Shown here: piece by piece, positions 14,527 through 22,653 of the stretch
How positions within the stretch are numbered: position 1 is the stretch's first letter
Layout of the letters: every line of letters starts with the position of its first letter
DNA from: Candidatus Zambryskiibacteriota bacterium
GTDB taxonomy: Bacteria > Patescibacteriota > Minisyncoccia > Phycocordibacterales > WO2-35-19
Direction of reading: 5' to 3'
Length of the DNA: 33,819 nucleotides
Assembly (NCBI GenBank): GCA_003233455.1
Contig: QILQ01000052.1
Span: forward strand, 1 to 33,819
Notes under the pieces: generated by a model
What the model was told of the DNA's origin: nothing
Databases searched by the model: none
The model's input: only the letters and a program-made list of their open reading frames with translations
Made by a program: the position numbers and the translations under genes

Positions 14527-15467
14527 ATTATAATATTTTGTAAGTAATACTCTTGAGCGCCTAATCGGTATTTATATGGTTCATTTCCTCTTGTAAAATC
14601 CATAATATTATATTTTTCTCTTTCATTTCTTAATCCGCTCCAAAAATCTAAAATTAAACCATATGACACATCGTTAGAACCTTGTTCATGAGCACGTAAA
14701 TAACATATTGAATCATGCTTGTGTGTTAAATTCAATGAACAAGCGACCAGCCTACTAGAGTCAAAACAATAATCAATATATACATGCTCTTTTAGTGTAT
14801 CGGTGAAGCAAAATTGATATATCAGGTTATTAAACTCTTTATGGAAGGAGTCGTTCATCTCTTCCACTTTTCTTGAATTCAATTTGTTATGGCGTTTATC
14901 GAGAAGCCAGGACAATAATCGTTTACCTTGATCTGTTTTAATACCAAGATATTCCCTTCCAAAAGTCAACCCAGACTCTTTACCTTTATAATACATTTTA
15001 CTTATACGCTCAGAAACTAGTGGAACAAACTGATGATTCTTAGGCTCAATGTGCAAACTATTTGTTCTTGATTTCGACGTAGCATGATTTAAAAAATGGC
15101 TACTTACATCTTCTTCAAATAACGAATTAAGCCTAAGTGTTAAATGATTTTTCTTAACATAATCTAAAAGCGGTTTATAATATGCAACTTGGTCATTTTT
15201 TATGTTATAAAAACCGTTGAAATCATTGAAGGGATCCCCAAGAAACATCAAATTACTACCATTACGCACGAAAACAGCATAATTAAGTAATTCACACGCA
15301 CTTGTGATTAAAACAATATTTTTTGGTTTATATATATGACAGTATGATTGGATCCATTCTCTCCCAGAAAAAATATAGCGATAATTAATCAGTTCTTTGG
15401 TTAAGCGTAGTGACTTAACAATCTCACTTGATGCCTCAGTGTTTATTTCTATTATTTTACCCAACAT
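14523..15467 (-). CDS. BcsL/FemAB-like GNAT acyltransferase
   Basis: A 314-aa protein. The C-terminal ~120 residues have the Acetyltransf_6 pattern: a strand with RLVACSLNL, RAHEQGSNDVSYGLILDFW as the acyl-donor helix region, then YNIMDFTRGNEPYKYRLGA, typical of CelD/BcsL proteins. The N-terminal half is the degenerate first GNAT repeat. Such enzymes acylate sugars or peptides in exopolysaccharide pathways. Its start overlaps the GT4 gene by 16 bp and its end overlaps the deacetylase by 4 bp, suggesting a deacetylate-then-reacylate step, which is inference. Confidence 0.7.
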   Translation of the reverse strand: MLGKIIEINTEASSEIVKSLRLTKELINYRYIFSGREWIQSYCHIYKPKNIVLITSACELLNYAVFVRNGSNLMFLGDPFNDFNGFYNIKNDQVAYYKPLLDYVKKNHLTLRLNSLFEEDVSSHFLNHATSKSRTNSLHIEPKNHQFVPLVSERISKMYYKGKESGLTFGREYLGIKTDQGKRLLSWLLDKRHNKLNSRKVEEMNDSFHKEFNNLIYQFCFTDTLKEHVYIDYCFDSSRLVACSLNLTHKHDSICYLRAHEQGSNDVSYGLILDFWSGLRNEREKYNIMDFTRGNEPYKYRLGAQEYYLQNIII

Positions 15468-16570
15468 AAATTATTAAATACCTTTAAATAAACCTTAATT
15501 GCGTTTTCAATGGTATGTTCACTATTTACATAATTATATGCATCAACAATCATTGATTTTTTTCTTTTGCTATTTAGCACCTTGTCAATTTGTTTTGCAA
15601 CATCGAAACTAGAAGTATTATAAGGAAATAAAATACCTCTATCTGATGCCAACAAGGTGAGCATATGCCCCACCTCTCTTGAAACAACTAATGTTTTACT
15701 ATTCATGGCTTCTACAGCCACACGAGGGCAACCTTCCGTGTCTGAGCAAATCAACAATGCATCAGCACTACGATAATAATCGATGGTATTTTCTATAAAG
15801 CCAATAAATTGGACCCTGCTCTCTATACCAAGACGCTTTGCTTGTAATTTTAGATTATCAAGTTCATTCCCATCTCCGATTATCTTAAAACAATAATTTG
15901 TATTAAAACTATTAAGATAACTAGCGATATCTAAAAACATATCGAATCGTTTTTCTTGTGATAAACGACCAATAGCCATGATGACCCTTTCGGTTTCGCA
16001 TTTCTCAATTTTATGTATTGATTTATTTTCTAAGCGATCAAAATTGATAAATGACGGAGAGTAATATACATTATTTTGCTTGTATTTTAGAACAATTTCT
16101 TTCATACCTGGTTCAACTACAAATACTGCATCAAAACATTTTAATGTAAAATTATCAAAGAATGTTTTAATAATTTCAAACACATTATTTCTGATCCATC
16201 CGTGTTCAGTACAACTAAATGTTAAAGTAATCGACTTCCTTAATTTAGGATAATATAGAAATTTGAAAATAGTTACAATAAAATTTGAGTGGTAACCGTT
16301 TGAATGAATGACTGAAGGGTTATATTCATGAACCAATTTAGCCAACCTAAACGCACACTTCCAAATATTATCTCCTATCCATCTACTAGGTACATTATAA
16401 GAATCCAAAAAAACACCACAGTTTTTATTGTGAGAATATAGAATAGTACATTTTATGTTCGTTTTTGAATTCAGTCCCTGCGTAAGTTCTGTAGCATAAA
16501 ACTCAGCTCCTCCCAAAACAGATCCTGGACTCAATATTACCAACACATTTGTTTGTTTACTTATGTTCAT
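15452..16570 (-). CDS. family 4 glycosyltransferase
   Basis: A 372-aa GT-B enzyme. The N-terminal domain has SPGSVLGGAEFYATEL, the acceptor-side glycine loop. The C-terminal domain has VIMAIGRLSQEKRFDMFL and the EX7E donor-binding motif in SDTEGCPRVAVEAMNSK. This is the standard GT4 retaining transferase layout, using a nucleotide-diphospho-sugar to extend a lipid-linked glycan on the cytoplasmic face. It overlaps the next gene by 16 bp and the preceding GT2 by 14 bp, placing it in the middle of the operon. Confidence 0.88.
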   Translation of the reverse strand: MNISKQTNVLVILSPGSVLGGAEFYATELTQGLNSKTNIKCTILYSHNKNCGVFLDSYNVPSRWIGDNIWKCAFRLAKLVHEYNPSVIHSNGYHSNFIVTIFKFLYYPKLRKSITLTFSCTEHGWIRNNVFEIIKTFFDNFTLKCFDAVFVVEPGMKEIVLKYKQNNVYYSPSFINFDRLENKSIHKIEKCETERVIMAIGRLSQEKRFDMFLDIASYLNSFNTNYCFKIIGDGNELDNLKLQAKRLGIESRVQFIGFIENTIDYYRSADALLICSDTEGCPRVAVEAMNSKTLVVSREVGHMLTLLASDRGILFPYNTSSFDVAKQIDKVLNSKRKKSMIVDAYNYVNSEHTIENAIKVYLKVFNNLCWVK

Positions 16571-17432
16571 TTATATATTTATCCATATTTCGATAACCTC
16601 TTACATATTGTTTGTAATAATCAATAAAAGGCTGTCTAGATTTTTTTAAAAAAAGGCATTTTATTTGTTCAACTACTAACCATTTAACAAATTTAAAAAG
16701 ATGATAGAAATAATCAAGTTTTGATATTTTGTTCATTTTAGAGAAGAATGCTCCTGCTGCATAGCCATATAATTGCATTTGTTGCTGATCTTCTCCTGTC
16801 GATCTCCATGACCGATGAACAACAATAGCTGATGGTTCATAAAGAATTTTATATCCACTTGTCAAAACCCTATACCCCCAATCGTTATCGTCAGAGCTTA
16901 AAAAGAGAGAGCCTGGACCTAAATTTTCATCAAAACCACCAATATTTATTACAACCTCTTTATTAAAAGCCATGTTGCATCCAGATAAGATAAATATTGG
17001 TGTGATTATTCCCTTTTTGTACAATTTACGTCTACTTAAAATATCGTCTAGACGTGACTTGACCGAATTATCCTCAATATCACCAGCAACTACTCGGCCA
17101 GTAATAATATCTGTAGTAGTTTCGTTAAATACTCGGACAAGATTCTCTACCCATCTTTCATCAGCCAAACAATCGTCATCAATAATGGCAATATATTTTG
17201 AGATAGATTTATGAATCCCTTCATTAATCGCTTTTGATTTGTTTTGGTCAAACAACTTAACGTACGTAAATAAATAATCTCGGCATATATTTTCTGTTTT
17301 TTTATCAAAAGATTGATCAAGAATTATAATCTCATCAGGTTTAAGTGATTGTCTCCTTAAACTATCAAATACAGGCCTCAACATATGACTTCTATTAGCA
17401 GTAGCTAATAATATTGTGATATTTGTTCTCAT
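16557..17432 (-). CDS. family 2 glycosyltransferase
   Basis: A 291-aa GT2 enzyme: ITILLATANRSHMLRPVFDSL at the N-terminus, IIILDQS, a clear IIDDDC (DxD) near residue 88, a GGFDENLGPGS loop and SSDDNDWGYRVL, the catalytic acidic motif. After WRSTGEDQQQ the C-terminus is basic and may lie on the membrane. It is the first gene of the overlapping glycan set reading leftward. The 33-bp gap to the P-loop kinase gene may contain its promoter, though no strong boxes were seen. Confidence 0.85.
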   Translation of the reverse strand: MRTNITILLATANRSHMLRPVFDSLRRQSLKPDEIIILDQSFDKKTENICRDYLFTYVKLFDQNKSKAINEGIHKSISKYIAIIDDDCLADERWVENLVRVFNETTTDIITGRVVAGDIEDNSVKSRLDDILSRRKLYKKGIITPIFILSGCNMAFNKEVVINIGGFDENLGPGSLFLSSDDNDWGYRVLTSGYKILYEPSAIVVHRSWRSTGEDQQQMQLYGYAAGAFFSKMNKISKLDYFYHLFKFVKWLVVEQIKCLFLKKSRQPFIDYYKQYVRGYRNMDKYINEHK

Positions 17433-17464
17433 TTGTATATTCTATATAATGAGACAATACCATA

Positions 17465-18031
17465 TCAACAATATAATTGCTTAAATTCTTTTTCGACCTC
17501 ACTTGCATCTTCAAATGTTTTGTAACCATATCGCTCTGCCTCTTCTTTGTATTTCTTACCTTCGTAATAATAAAACATTTCAGCTTCTTTTCTTTGTAAT
17601 TCTTCAGTCTTTCCCCAGCGTGGATCTTCCATATTCCGTTTAAGTATTAATTCAAAAGATTCACCTAGTAAATAAATACCTGATATTTCATTGTATTCTT
17701 TCATCAAATGAGGTAGTAGATTTACTCCTTCAAAAATAGCTGGTTTACCATCAGTAATCACTGAATCAATCTTATTTTTAATTGTTGGCCAAAATGCTTC
17801 TGATTGATTTTTTAGATTTTGCCAATCCTGATCACAAGAAGTATTTTCCCAATATTCTGTTTCGTCTTGGTCAAGAAAGAAATTAACCCATTTTTTTAGT
17901 TTTTCATCTTTTGTCATTTCTCCACGTAAATTATCAATATCGACATGAAGCAAATTTAATTCCTTTGCCATCTTACTAGCCAACCAACTTTTTCCCGAAG
18001 CCGGTATTCCACTGATAAAAAAGTATTTCAT
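17465..18031 (-). CDS. P-loop kinase of the AAA_33/zeta-toxin-like group
   Basis: A 188-aa protein with the Walker A GIPASGKSWLA near residues 8-18, then HVDIDNLRGEM, where the acidic/Arg pair is typical of small-molecule kinases. Lid-like arginines follow in LKRNMEDPRWGKTEELQRKE. This resembles 2-phosphoglycerate-kinase-like, shikimate-kinase-like or zeta-toxin proteins. The substrate is unknown. It overlaps the S51 peptidase by 4 bp and precedes the glycan genes on the same strand. Confidence 0.65.
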   Translation of the reverse strand: MKYFFISGIPASGKSWLASKMAKELNLLHVDIDNLRGEMTKDEKLKKWVNFFLDQDETEYWENTSCDQDWQNLKNQSEAFWPTIKNKIDSVITDGKPAIFEGVNLLPHLMKEYNEISGIYLLGESFELILKRNMEDPRWGKTEELQRKEAEMFYYYEGKKYKEEAERYGYKTFEDASEVEKEFKQLYC

Positions 18032-18774
18032 ATTATTAATAAATCTTTTAACAACTTAAATTCTTTTTCTTTTTTAATCACTTCTTCATGATACTTGTTT
18101 GTTTTCCAATAAATCTTGTAAGCATTAGCTGATGATTTAGAGCTGATAATTCTATATTTATCATCAATAATTTCAATGGTACAGCAATTATCTATAGCGA
18201 CAGCAATGCCTGGCGTTTTCCTCATCATTTTTTTAAGGTCTGGTTTTCTATCTTTCTCAAAATCATAGTGTGGACAATACAGAGCATTTATTAAACCAAG
18301 ACCGGAAACTTTTATTAAATCCGCTTTGGAGTTAACAGATTTTCTGGAATCAGAACTTCCATATTTAAACCAACAAATTGAACCAGCACTCAATCCCGAA
18401 AGAACGGTACCTTTCTCATAAGCTCGTTTTAAAATTTTATCAACACCAGTTTTTCTCCAAATATTCATCATTTTCAAAGTATTGCCGCCACCAACATAGA
18501 TTATATCTGAACCAAAAACCTTTTTCTCAATCTCTTTCTTGCTAAGATTTTTGTTTATTAAATACAAAACATCGGTTTTGCATCCAAGTTTGCCAAAATG
18601 TTTTTTTACAGTTTCGTAATACGATTCTGAATCAGCACTGGCAGTTGGAATAAAAAGTAATCTGGGATTTTTCTTTCCCGTTAGTTTTATTATTTCTTTG
18701 TCTATTCGGGTGGTTTCTACAGGAAAACCTGGTCTACCTATTTCACCGCCACCAATGGCCATAATTTTTTTCAT
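18028..18774 (-). CDS. peptidase E-like S51 family protein
   Basis: A 248-aa protein with the S51 hallmarks: an N-terminal GGGEI, IYVGGGNTLKMM near residue 92 and the nucleophile elbow GLSAGSICWF near 127-136. CPHYD carries a likely catalytic His. Family members cleave dipeptides with N-terminal Asp (PepE) or act as cyanophycinases. In a small-genome bacterium it may recycle peptides. It is translationally coupled to the downstream kinase, and the hairpin at 18812-18827 with the truncated acetyltransferase lies just upstream. Confidence 0.8.
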   Translation of the reverse strand: MKKIMAIGGGEIGRPGFPVETTRIDKEIIKLTGKKNPRLLFIPTASADSESYYETVKKHFGKLGCKTDVLYLINKNLSKKEIEKKVFGSDIIYVGGGNTLKMMNIWRKTGVDKILKRAYEKGTVLSGLSAGSICWFKYGSSDSRKSVNSKADLIKVSGLGLINALYCPHYDFEKDRKPDLKKMMRKTPGIAVAIDNCCTIEIIDDKYRIISSKSSANAYKIYWKTNKYHEEVIKKEKEFKLLKDLLII

Positions 18775-18815
18775 AAATTTATAATACTACGATTTTGGAG
18801 CGAAAATAGATGGCC

Positions 18816-19130
18816 TTATAAAAGGCCAAATTCAACGGTAATTTCATTAGGGACTTTTTTATCCAACTCTGTATTTATTATCCCACCAATATTTAAAAAC
18901 ATTTTGAGTGATCGCTTATTGTGCTCCTGAATATGGGCGTATAATTTTTTGACCTTTTTGTTCCGACACATATCTAAAAAATATTTCACAAAATTTGAGC
19001 CGATACCTTTGCCCCTATAATCTTTTTGTATGGTTATTTGTTCTAAATACCAATGTTCAGAATTGTCATGGAATTTTTTATCCCATCCGAGAAACCCAAT
19101 GATTTTGTTTTCATAAACTTTAAAAGTGTA
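18816..19130 (-). pseudogene. N-terminally truncated GNAT acetyltransferase
   Basis: Read on the minus strand, an open frame without a suitable start encodes VYENKIIGFLGW, then the acetyl-CoA-binding YRGKGIGSNFVKYFL and the typical GNAT end IQEHNKRSLKMFLNIGG, stopping at 18816-18818. About 104 codons remain of an expected 150-170. The first beta strands and helices are missing, and the frame is closed by TAG at 19131-19133, ~10 bp before the palindrome that leads into the 59-bp repeat. The break therefore coincides with the repeat junction. A perfect GGCCTT..AAGGCC hairpin (18812-18827) overlaps the stop and could act as a terminator. Confidence 0.7.
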
Positions 19131-19139
19131 CTAGTTTGA

Positions 19140-19226
19140 GTACTATATATTCATAGTACAACGGGTACTGTATTAGTCCACCATCTTAGCTTAGTTATTG
19201 GGGTTTGCGAAGCGAGTTACCAACAG
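19140..19226. repeat. 59-bp direct repeat, copy 2, with flanking palindrome
   Basis: Bases 19168-19226 are identical to 9528-9586. Just left of it GTACTAT (19140-19146) pairs with ATAGTAC (19153-19159), and GTACT at 19165-19169 can pair with the same AGTAC, giving alternative hairpins. Copy 1 has a different but equally palindromic approach, so the flank is diverged in sequence while still palindromic. The repeat ends 4 bp from the stop of the HEPN-like gene at 19230. Confidence 0.85.
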
Positions 19227-19229
19227 TCT

Positions 19230-20435
19230 CTATATGTTCCTACTTCCGAATATTTGTATTATCCCAGCACCTTTATAGTCTTCTCGTCTGTAATCTTTTA
19301 CTTTCAACAGTAACTCTGGAAAGTTATTTTGAACCATTTTTATATCTCTGGGAGTTTTACTTAGAGTACTCGCTAATTTCTTTTTTAATGCTATTGTTAG
19401 TTTTATTTTATTTTTCTCATCTGAATTAAAGATAAAAATATCTTGGTTATTAACCCTTACAATATTATTCATCTTTCCAAATTCAGCCTTTCTTCTCACT
19501 TTCACCTGAACAATACCGTGGAAAAATATGAAGAATTTCAAAATCGTCTGCGATACTATATCAAACGCATCTGACTGGAAATTGGTTCTACTAGGTATTG
19601 GAAATTGAGGTGGTAAATATCCTCTCTGATCAAACAAATCAGCATGGGCCACATCTTCTTTATTTCTCTTCTTCCATAGTTTCAAAATATCCTTTTTTAT
19701 TTCATTAGATAAACCAATAGTCTTAGACATAGATTCTAATCTATTGGGAAAATACCTACCAGTAAATATTTTGGTTAGCACTTCTACACTCTTTGCTAAA
19801 TCAAGGATAACTTTGTCTAACAGGAACCCCTGGTGGAATAATCGCCTGGCTTCAAGAAAATACTCGAGTGATTTGCTTACAGTATAAATATCTGTTTTAT
19901 ATATTCTGTTTATCAAATCTTTACCCTCTTCATCAAAATTATTTTCTATGGGAAGGTTTATTTGACTCACTGAACCCCCAAAAAATATTTTATCTTCATC
20001 AACTTCTTTTTCTTTATCATTTACTATCTGATAAATCTTACATATTTGATAATCATACGGTTTAAATAAATATCTGTTGTGCTTCCTTTCAAATAAAGAT
20101 GAAGCAGACAAAGATAATGAAACTACTAGTCTGTCGAATCTGCCTATGGCAACGCCCAATACACCACCGAGATCTGGGTATGAAATGTCTGTGTAAGTTA
20201 CAATCTGGCTTTTTATAATACGACTATCCGAAGTCCTCACTGGTATGAGAAAACTCTTATAATCCGTGGTAACTATCGATTCTGGATTTTTAACAGCCAA
20301 TGGAGAAAAGTGTCTATTTTTCTGTTCTTCCTGTGTCATCGTGACAATAAAGCAGTCTCCAATCTTCAATTTTTCTTTAGGTAAGATATAACCAATTATT
20401 TTTGCATAGATTCTATATTTACTAGTACTTTTCAT
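19230..20435 (-). CDS. HEPN-motif protein, last gene of the restriction operon
   Basis: A 401-aa protein of no recognised family. Residues 1-~165 are beta-rich. Residues ~185-320 are helical and contain KSVEVLTKIF and then RNKEDVAH (Arg 257, Asn 258, His 264), fitting the RX4-6H active-site motif of HEPN ribonucleases. A C-terminal ~80-residue basic region follows. The helical pair around the motif supports a HEPN fold, but this is motif-level evidence. It lies 99 bp after the second nuclease gene on the same strand, so it may be an abortive-infection partner of the restriction system or a neighbour. Its stop abuts repeat copy 2. Confidence 0.5.
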   Translation of the reverse strand: MKSTSKYRIYAKIIGYILPKEKLKIGDCFIVTMTQEEQKNRHFSPLAVKNPESIVTTDYKSFLIPVRTSDSRIIKSQIVTYTDISYPDLGGVLGVAIGRFDRLVVSLSLSASSLFERKHNRYLFKPYDYQICKIYQIVNDKEKEVDEDKIFFGGSVSQINLPIENNFDEEGKDLINRIYKTDIYTVSKSLEYFLEARRLFHQGFLLDKVILDLAKSVEVLTKIFTGRYFPNRLESMSKTIGLSNEIKKDILKLWKKRNKEDVAHADLFDQRGYLPPQFPIPSRTNFQSDAFDIVSQTILKFFIFFHGIVQVKVRRKAEFGKMNNIVRVNNQDIFIFNSDEKNKIKLTIALKKKLASTLSKTPRDIKMVQNNFPELLLKVKDYRREDYKGAGIIQIFGSRNI

Positions 20436-20534
20436 TATTTTAAAGTTTATTCAAGTTATTCAAATCTTCTTAAGAATTTTTGTTGATCATATAAATTTTT
20501 ACCTAACAGAAATCTATAATATTACAATAGACTT

Positions 20535-21551
20535 TTAACCCTTTATTTTATATTCACCCGATTCTAATTTGGATACAATTTCCTTCGTACCTTCATTAAA
20601 AGTTTTGAATGCATCACCTTTTAGTGGTTCATCTTTTATTTGAAGAAGTTTTTTCTTAATATTTTTATCCACTCCTTCTATATCATCAATAGTCTTTATG
20701 AATACATTTGGTTCATTTCGTAATAAAAACCACTCTTTATCAGTATTTTTATTTTTATCTAATAAGTCTAAATCTTCGTGTGTCATTTTTGGGAATAAAT
20801 AATAGAATTTTTTATTATAAAAATAATATTTAGTGAGAAACATTTCACCTACAGCAATATGACCAGCACGTTGTGATCCGTCAGTAAAATTCCTTCTACT
20901 TCTCCCAGCGTATTTTATAACATAATCATCTTTTATTATTGTTGATCTTTTTTTTGCAAATTCATTCCAATCTCCCTTATAAAATAATTGGAATTTTTCA
21001 TTGAATATTTCATACATCTTTTCCAGATAATCTTTTATAAAAAGATCAAAAGAGTTTTTATCGTTATATCTTTCTAATAATTCTTTTACTACATTAAGAT
21101 CATCCGTTATTAAATAATTACCTTTTTCTACTTGAGAGGCATAGTAAGCCATTCCATATAGATCTGGTTGTATTTTAGTAAGACCTTTTTTAAGATAATA
21201 GACCCCAACCAGGCCATTTTTAACAGCACCTAATGCATGATGAAATCTTTGGTATAGAGCATTTCCGCCAGAATTTCTATTTAGAGCATCAGTCCCTTCA
21301 AGTGCAATCACTGGTTTTTTATCAATTTCTTTCCCATTAAGTCCATCAATCCACTTTTCATCAACATACCACGCCGCATCACACGAACCATAAGAGACCC
21401 CATTAAACCCAAAGGTAAGACCACCTTCTGAGAATAATTTTTGATCATCATTACTACTTTGTGGAAAAATGCGTAGTTTAATATCGTTAATCTCATGACC
21501 AAGATAATCTATAATTTCTCGTTTTATTATTTCATCACTTGAATATGCCAT
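20535..21551 (-). CDS. probable type II restriction endonuclease subunit
   Basis: A 338-aa protein. The likely active site is CDAAWYVDEKW (Asp 58) followed by PVIALEGTDAL (Glu 85), spaced as in PD-(D/E)XK enzymes. The expected lysine two residues after the glutamate is Thr here (EGT), so chemistry may rely on another residue. The next block, NRNSGGNALYQRFHHALGAVKNG, is strongly patterned and probably structural. It follows the other nuclease-like gene by 1 bp and two DNA methyltransferases in the same operon, which is the main reason for the call. Confidence 0.6.
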   Translation of the reverse strand: MAYSSDEIIKREIIDYLGHEINDIKLRIFPQSSNDDQKLFSEGGLTFGFNGVSYGSCDAAWYVDEKWIDGLNGKEIDKKPVIALEGTDALNRNSGGNALYQRFHHALGAVKNGLVGVYYLKKGLTKIQPDLYGMAYYASQVEKGNYLITDDLNVVKELLERYNDKNSFDLFIKDYLEKMYEIFNEKFQLFYKGDWNEFAKKRSTIIKDDYVIKYAGRSRRNFTDGSQRAGHIAVGEMFLTKYYFYNKKFYYLFPKMTHEDLDLLDKNKNTDKEWFLLRNEPNVFIKTIDDIEGVDKNIKKKLLQIKDEPLKGDAFKTFNEGTKEIVSKLESGEYKIKG

Positions 21552-21552
21552 A

Positions 21553-22653
21553 TTATAAAGATTTTATTTTCTCTAAAATTTCTTCTATTTCTAACTCTAA
21601 AACAAAACTGACAAGGTCTGATTCTTTGTTCATTTTTCTATTCTTAACTTCAAAATAAAATTTTTTGAGCTCATCATTGGTAAAATTAGCAATCAGATAA
21701 AATTTTATATAATTTCCAAGCCAATCGATGTACTCTTTTTGTGATAAAGAATCCTCTGCAACATATTTAGTCTCTGGGAGAGTTATTTTGATTTTGTAGT
21801 TAATATCAAGTGTAATTAAGCCGAAATAATCTTTGGATGGTTTTGTTTTAGATGGATGAATTTCAAATCCCTGATCAAACAATCCAGTATTGAGATATTT
21901 CTCTAATTGTTTGGTCATAACTGAATTACCGGTCTTTGCCTCACCCACAATAAAATTATGTGTGACATTGTTATGTTCTGCCCTTGTTCCATGCTTAAAA
22001 TTTCTAATAAGTGCCAACTCAATCATATGGAAGCCCTCGTTAGGTAAATAACCATAACTGCTTATTTTTGTTATTATCTCATTGAGACCATACCCCGCAA
22101 AATCTGGCGATCCAATTGCATGAGCGAGAGGTATTTGACTTTCAACGATAAAACCAAGATGTCTGAAATATTCTCCCGCTAAATATTCCATGAACGGTTC
22201 CATACCATTACCCTGTTTACTTGTCTCGATTCTTTGGATTATATAATTTTCCCTGTCTTTAATGTAGTCAAATTTTTCTCTGAGTATATTATTTAGTTCT
22301 TCCTCTGATTCGAATTCAACTGGTACTACGTATTTATCACTTTCAAACAAATGGTGCTTCGCTTGAGACAGAATATACGGAGTATTTTTCAAAACCCCGT
22401 TGTCAAAAATTCCAGAAACAAATTTGTAGCTGAAAGCGTTATAAAATAACTTCATTAAACCCTTGGGGGTAAACTGATAAGTTGGATTCTCTAAATAACC
22501 AGCACCTGTAACACTGCTATAAATAAAAGCTTCTTTGGGTGGCATCTTGACTGCTGTACCCATTTCAGTCTCAACAATTCCAAAATTGAAATTGTTTTTA
22601 AATATTTTTAAAAAATCTTGTTTGTATATTTCCATATGTTTAAATATGTTCAA
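21553..22653 (-). CDS. PD-(D/E)XK restriction endonuclease-like protein
   Basis: A 366-aa protein with a textbook PD-(D/E)XK site: a helix with Glu near 157-161, GSPDFAGY (Asp 184) and NFIVGEAKTGNS (Glu 238, Lys 240). The N-terminal ~140 residues have no recognised motif and may recognise DNA. The frame starts at 22653 inside the methyltransferase gene, but MEIYKQ at 22635, just after that gene's stop, is an equally good start. It should cut DNA lacking the methylation placed by the two upstream methyltransferases, possibly with the 338-aa protein as a second subunit. Confidence 0.7.
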   Translation of the reverse strand: MNIFKHMEIYKQDFLKIFKNNFNFGIVETEMGTAVKMPPKEAFIYSSVTGAGYLENPTYQFTPKGLMKLFYNAFSYKFVSGIFDNGVLKNTPYILSQAKHHLFESDKYVVPVEFESEEELNNILREKFDYIKDRENYIIQRIETSKQGNGMEPFMEYLAGEYFRHLGFIVESQIPLAHAIGSPDFAGYGLNEIITKISSYGYLPNEGFHMIELALIRNFKHGTRAEHNNVTHNFIVGEAKTGNSVMTKQLEKYLNTGLFDQGFEIHPSKTKPSKDYFGLITLDINYKIKITLPETKYVAEDSLSQKEYIDWLGNYIKFYLIANFTNDELKKFYFEVKNRKMNKESDLVSFVLELEIEEILEKIKSL

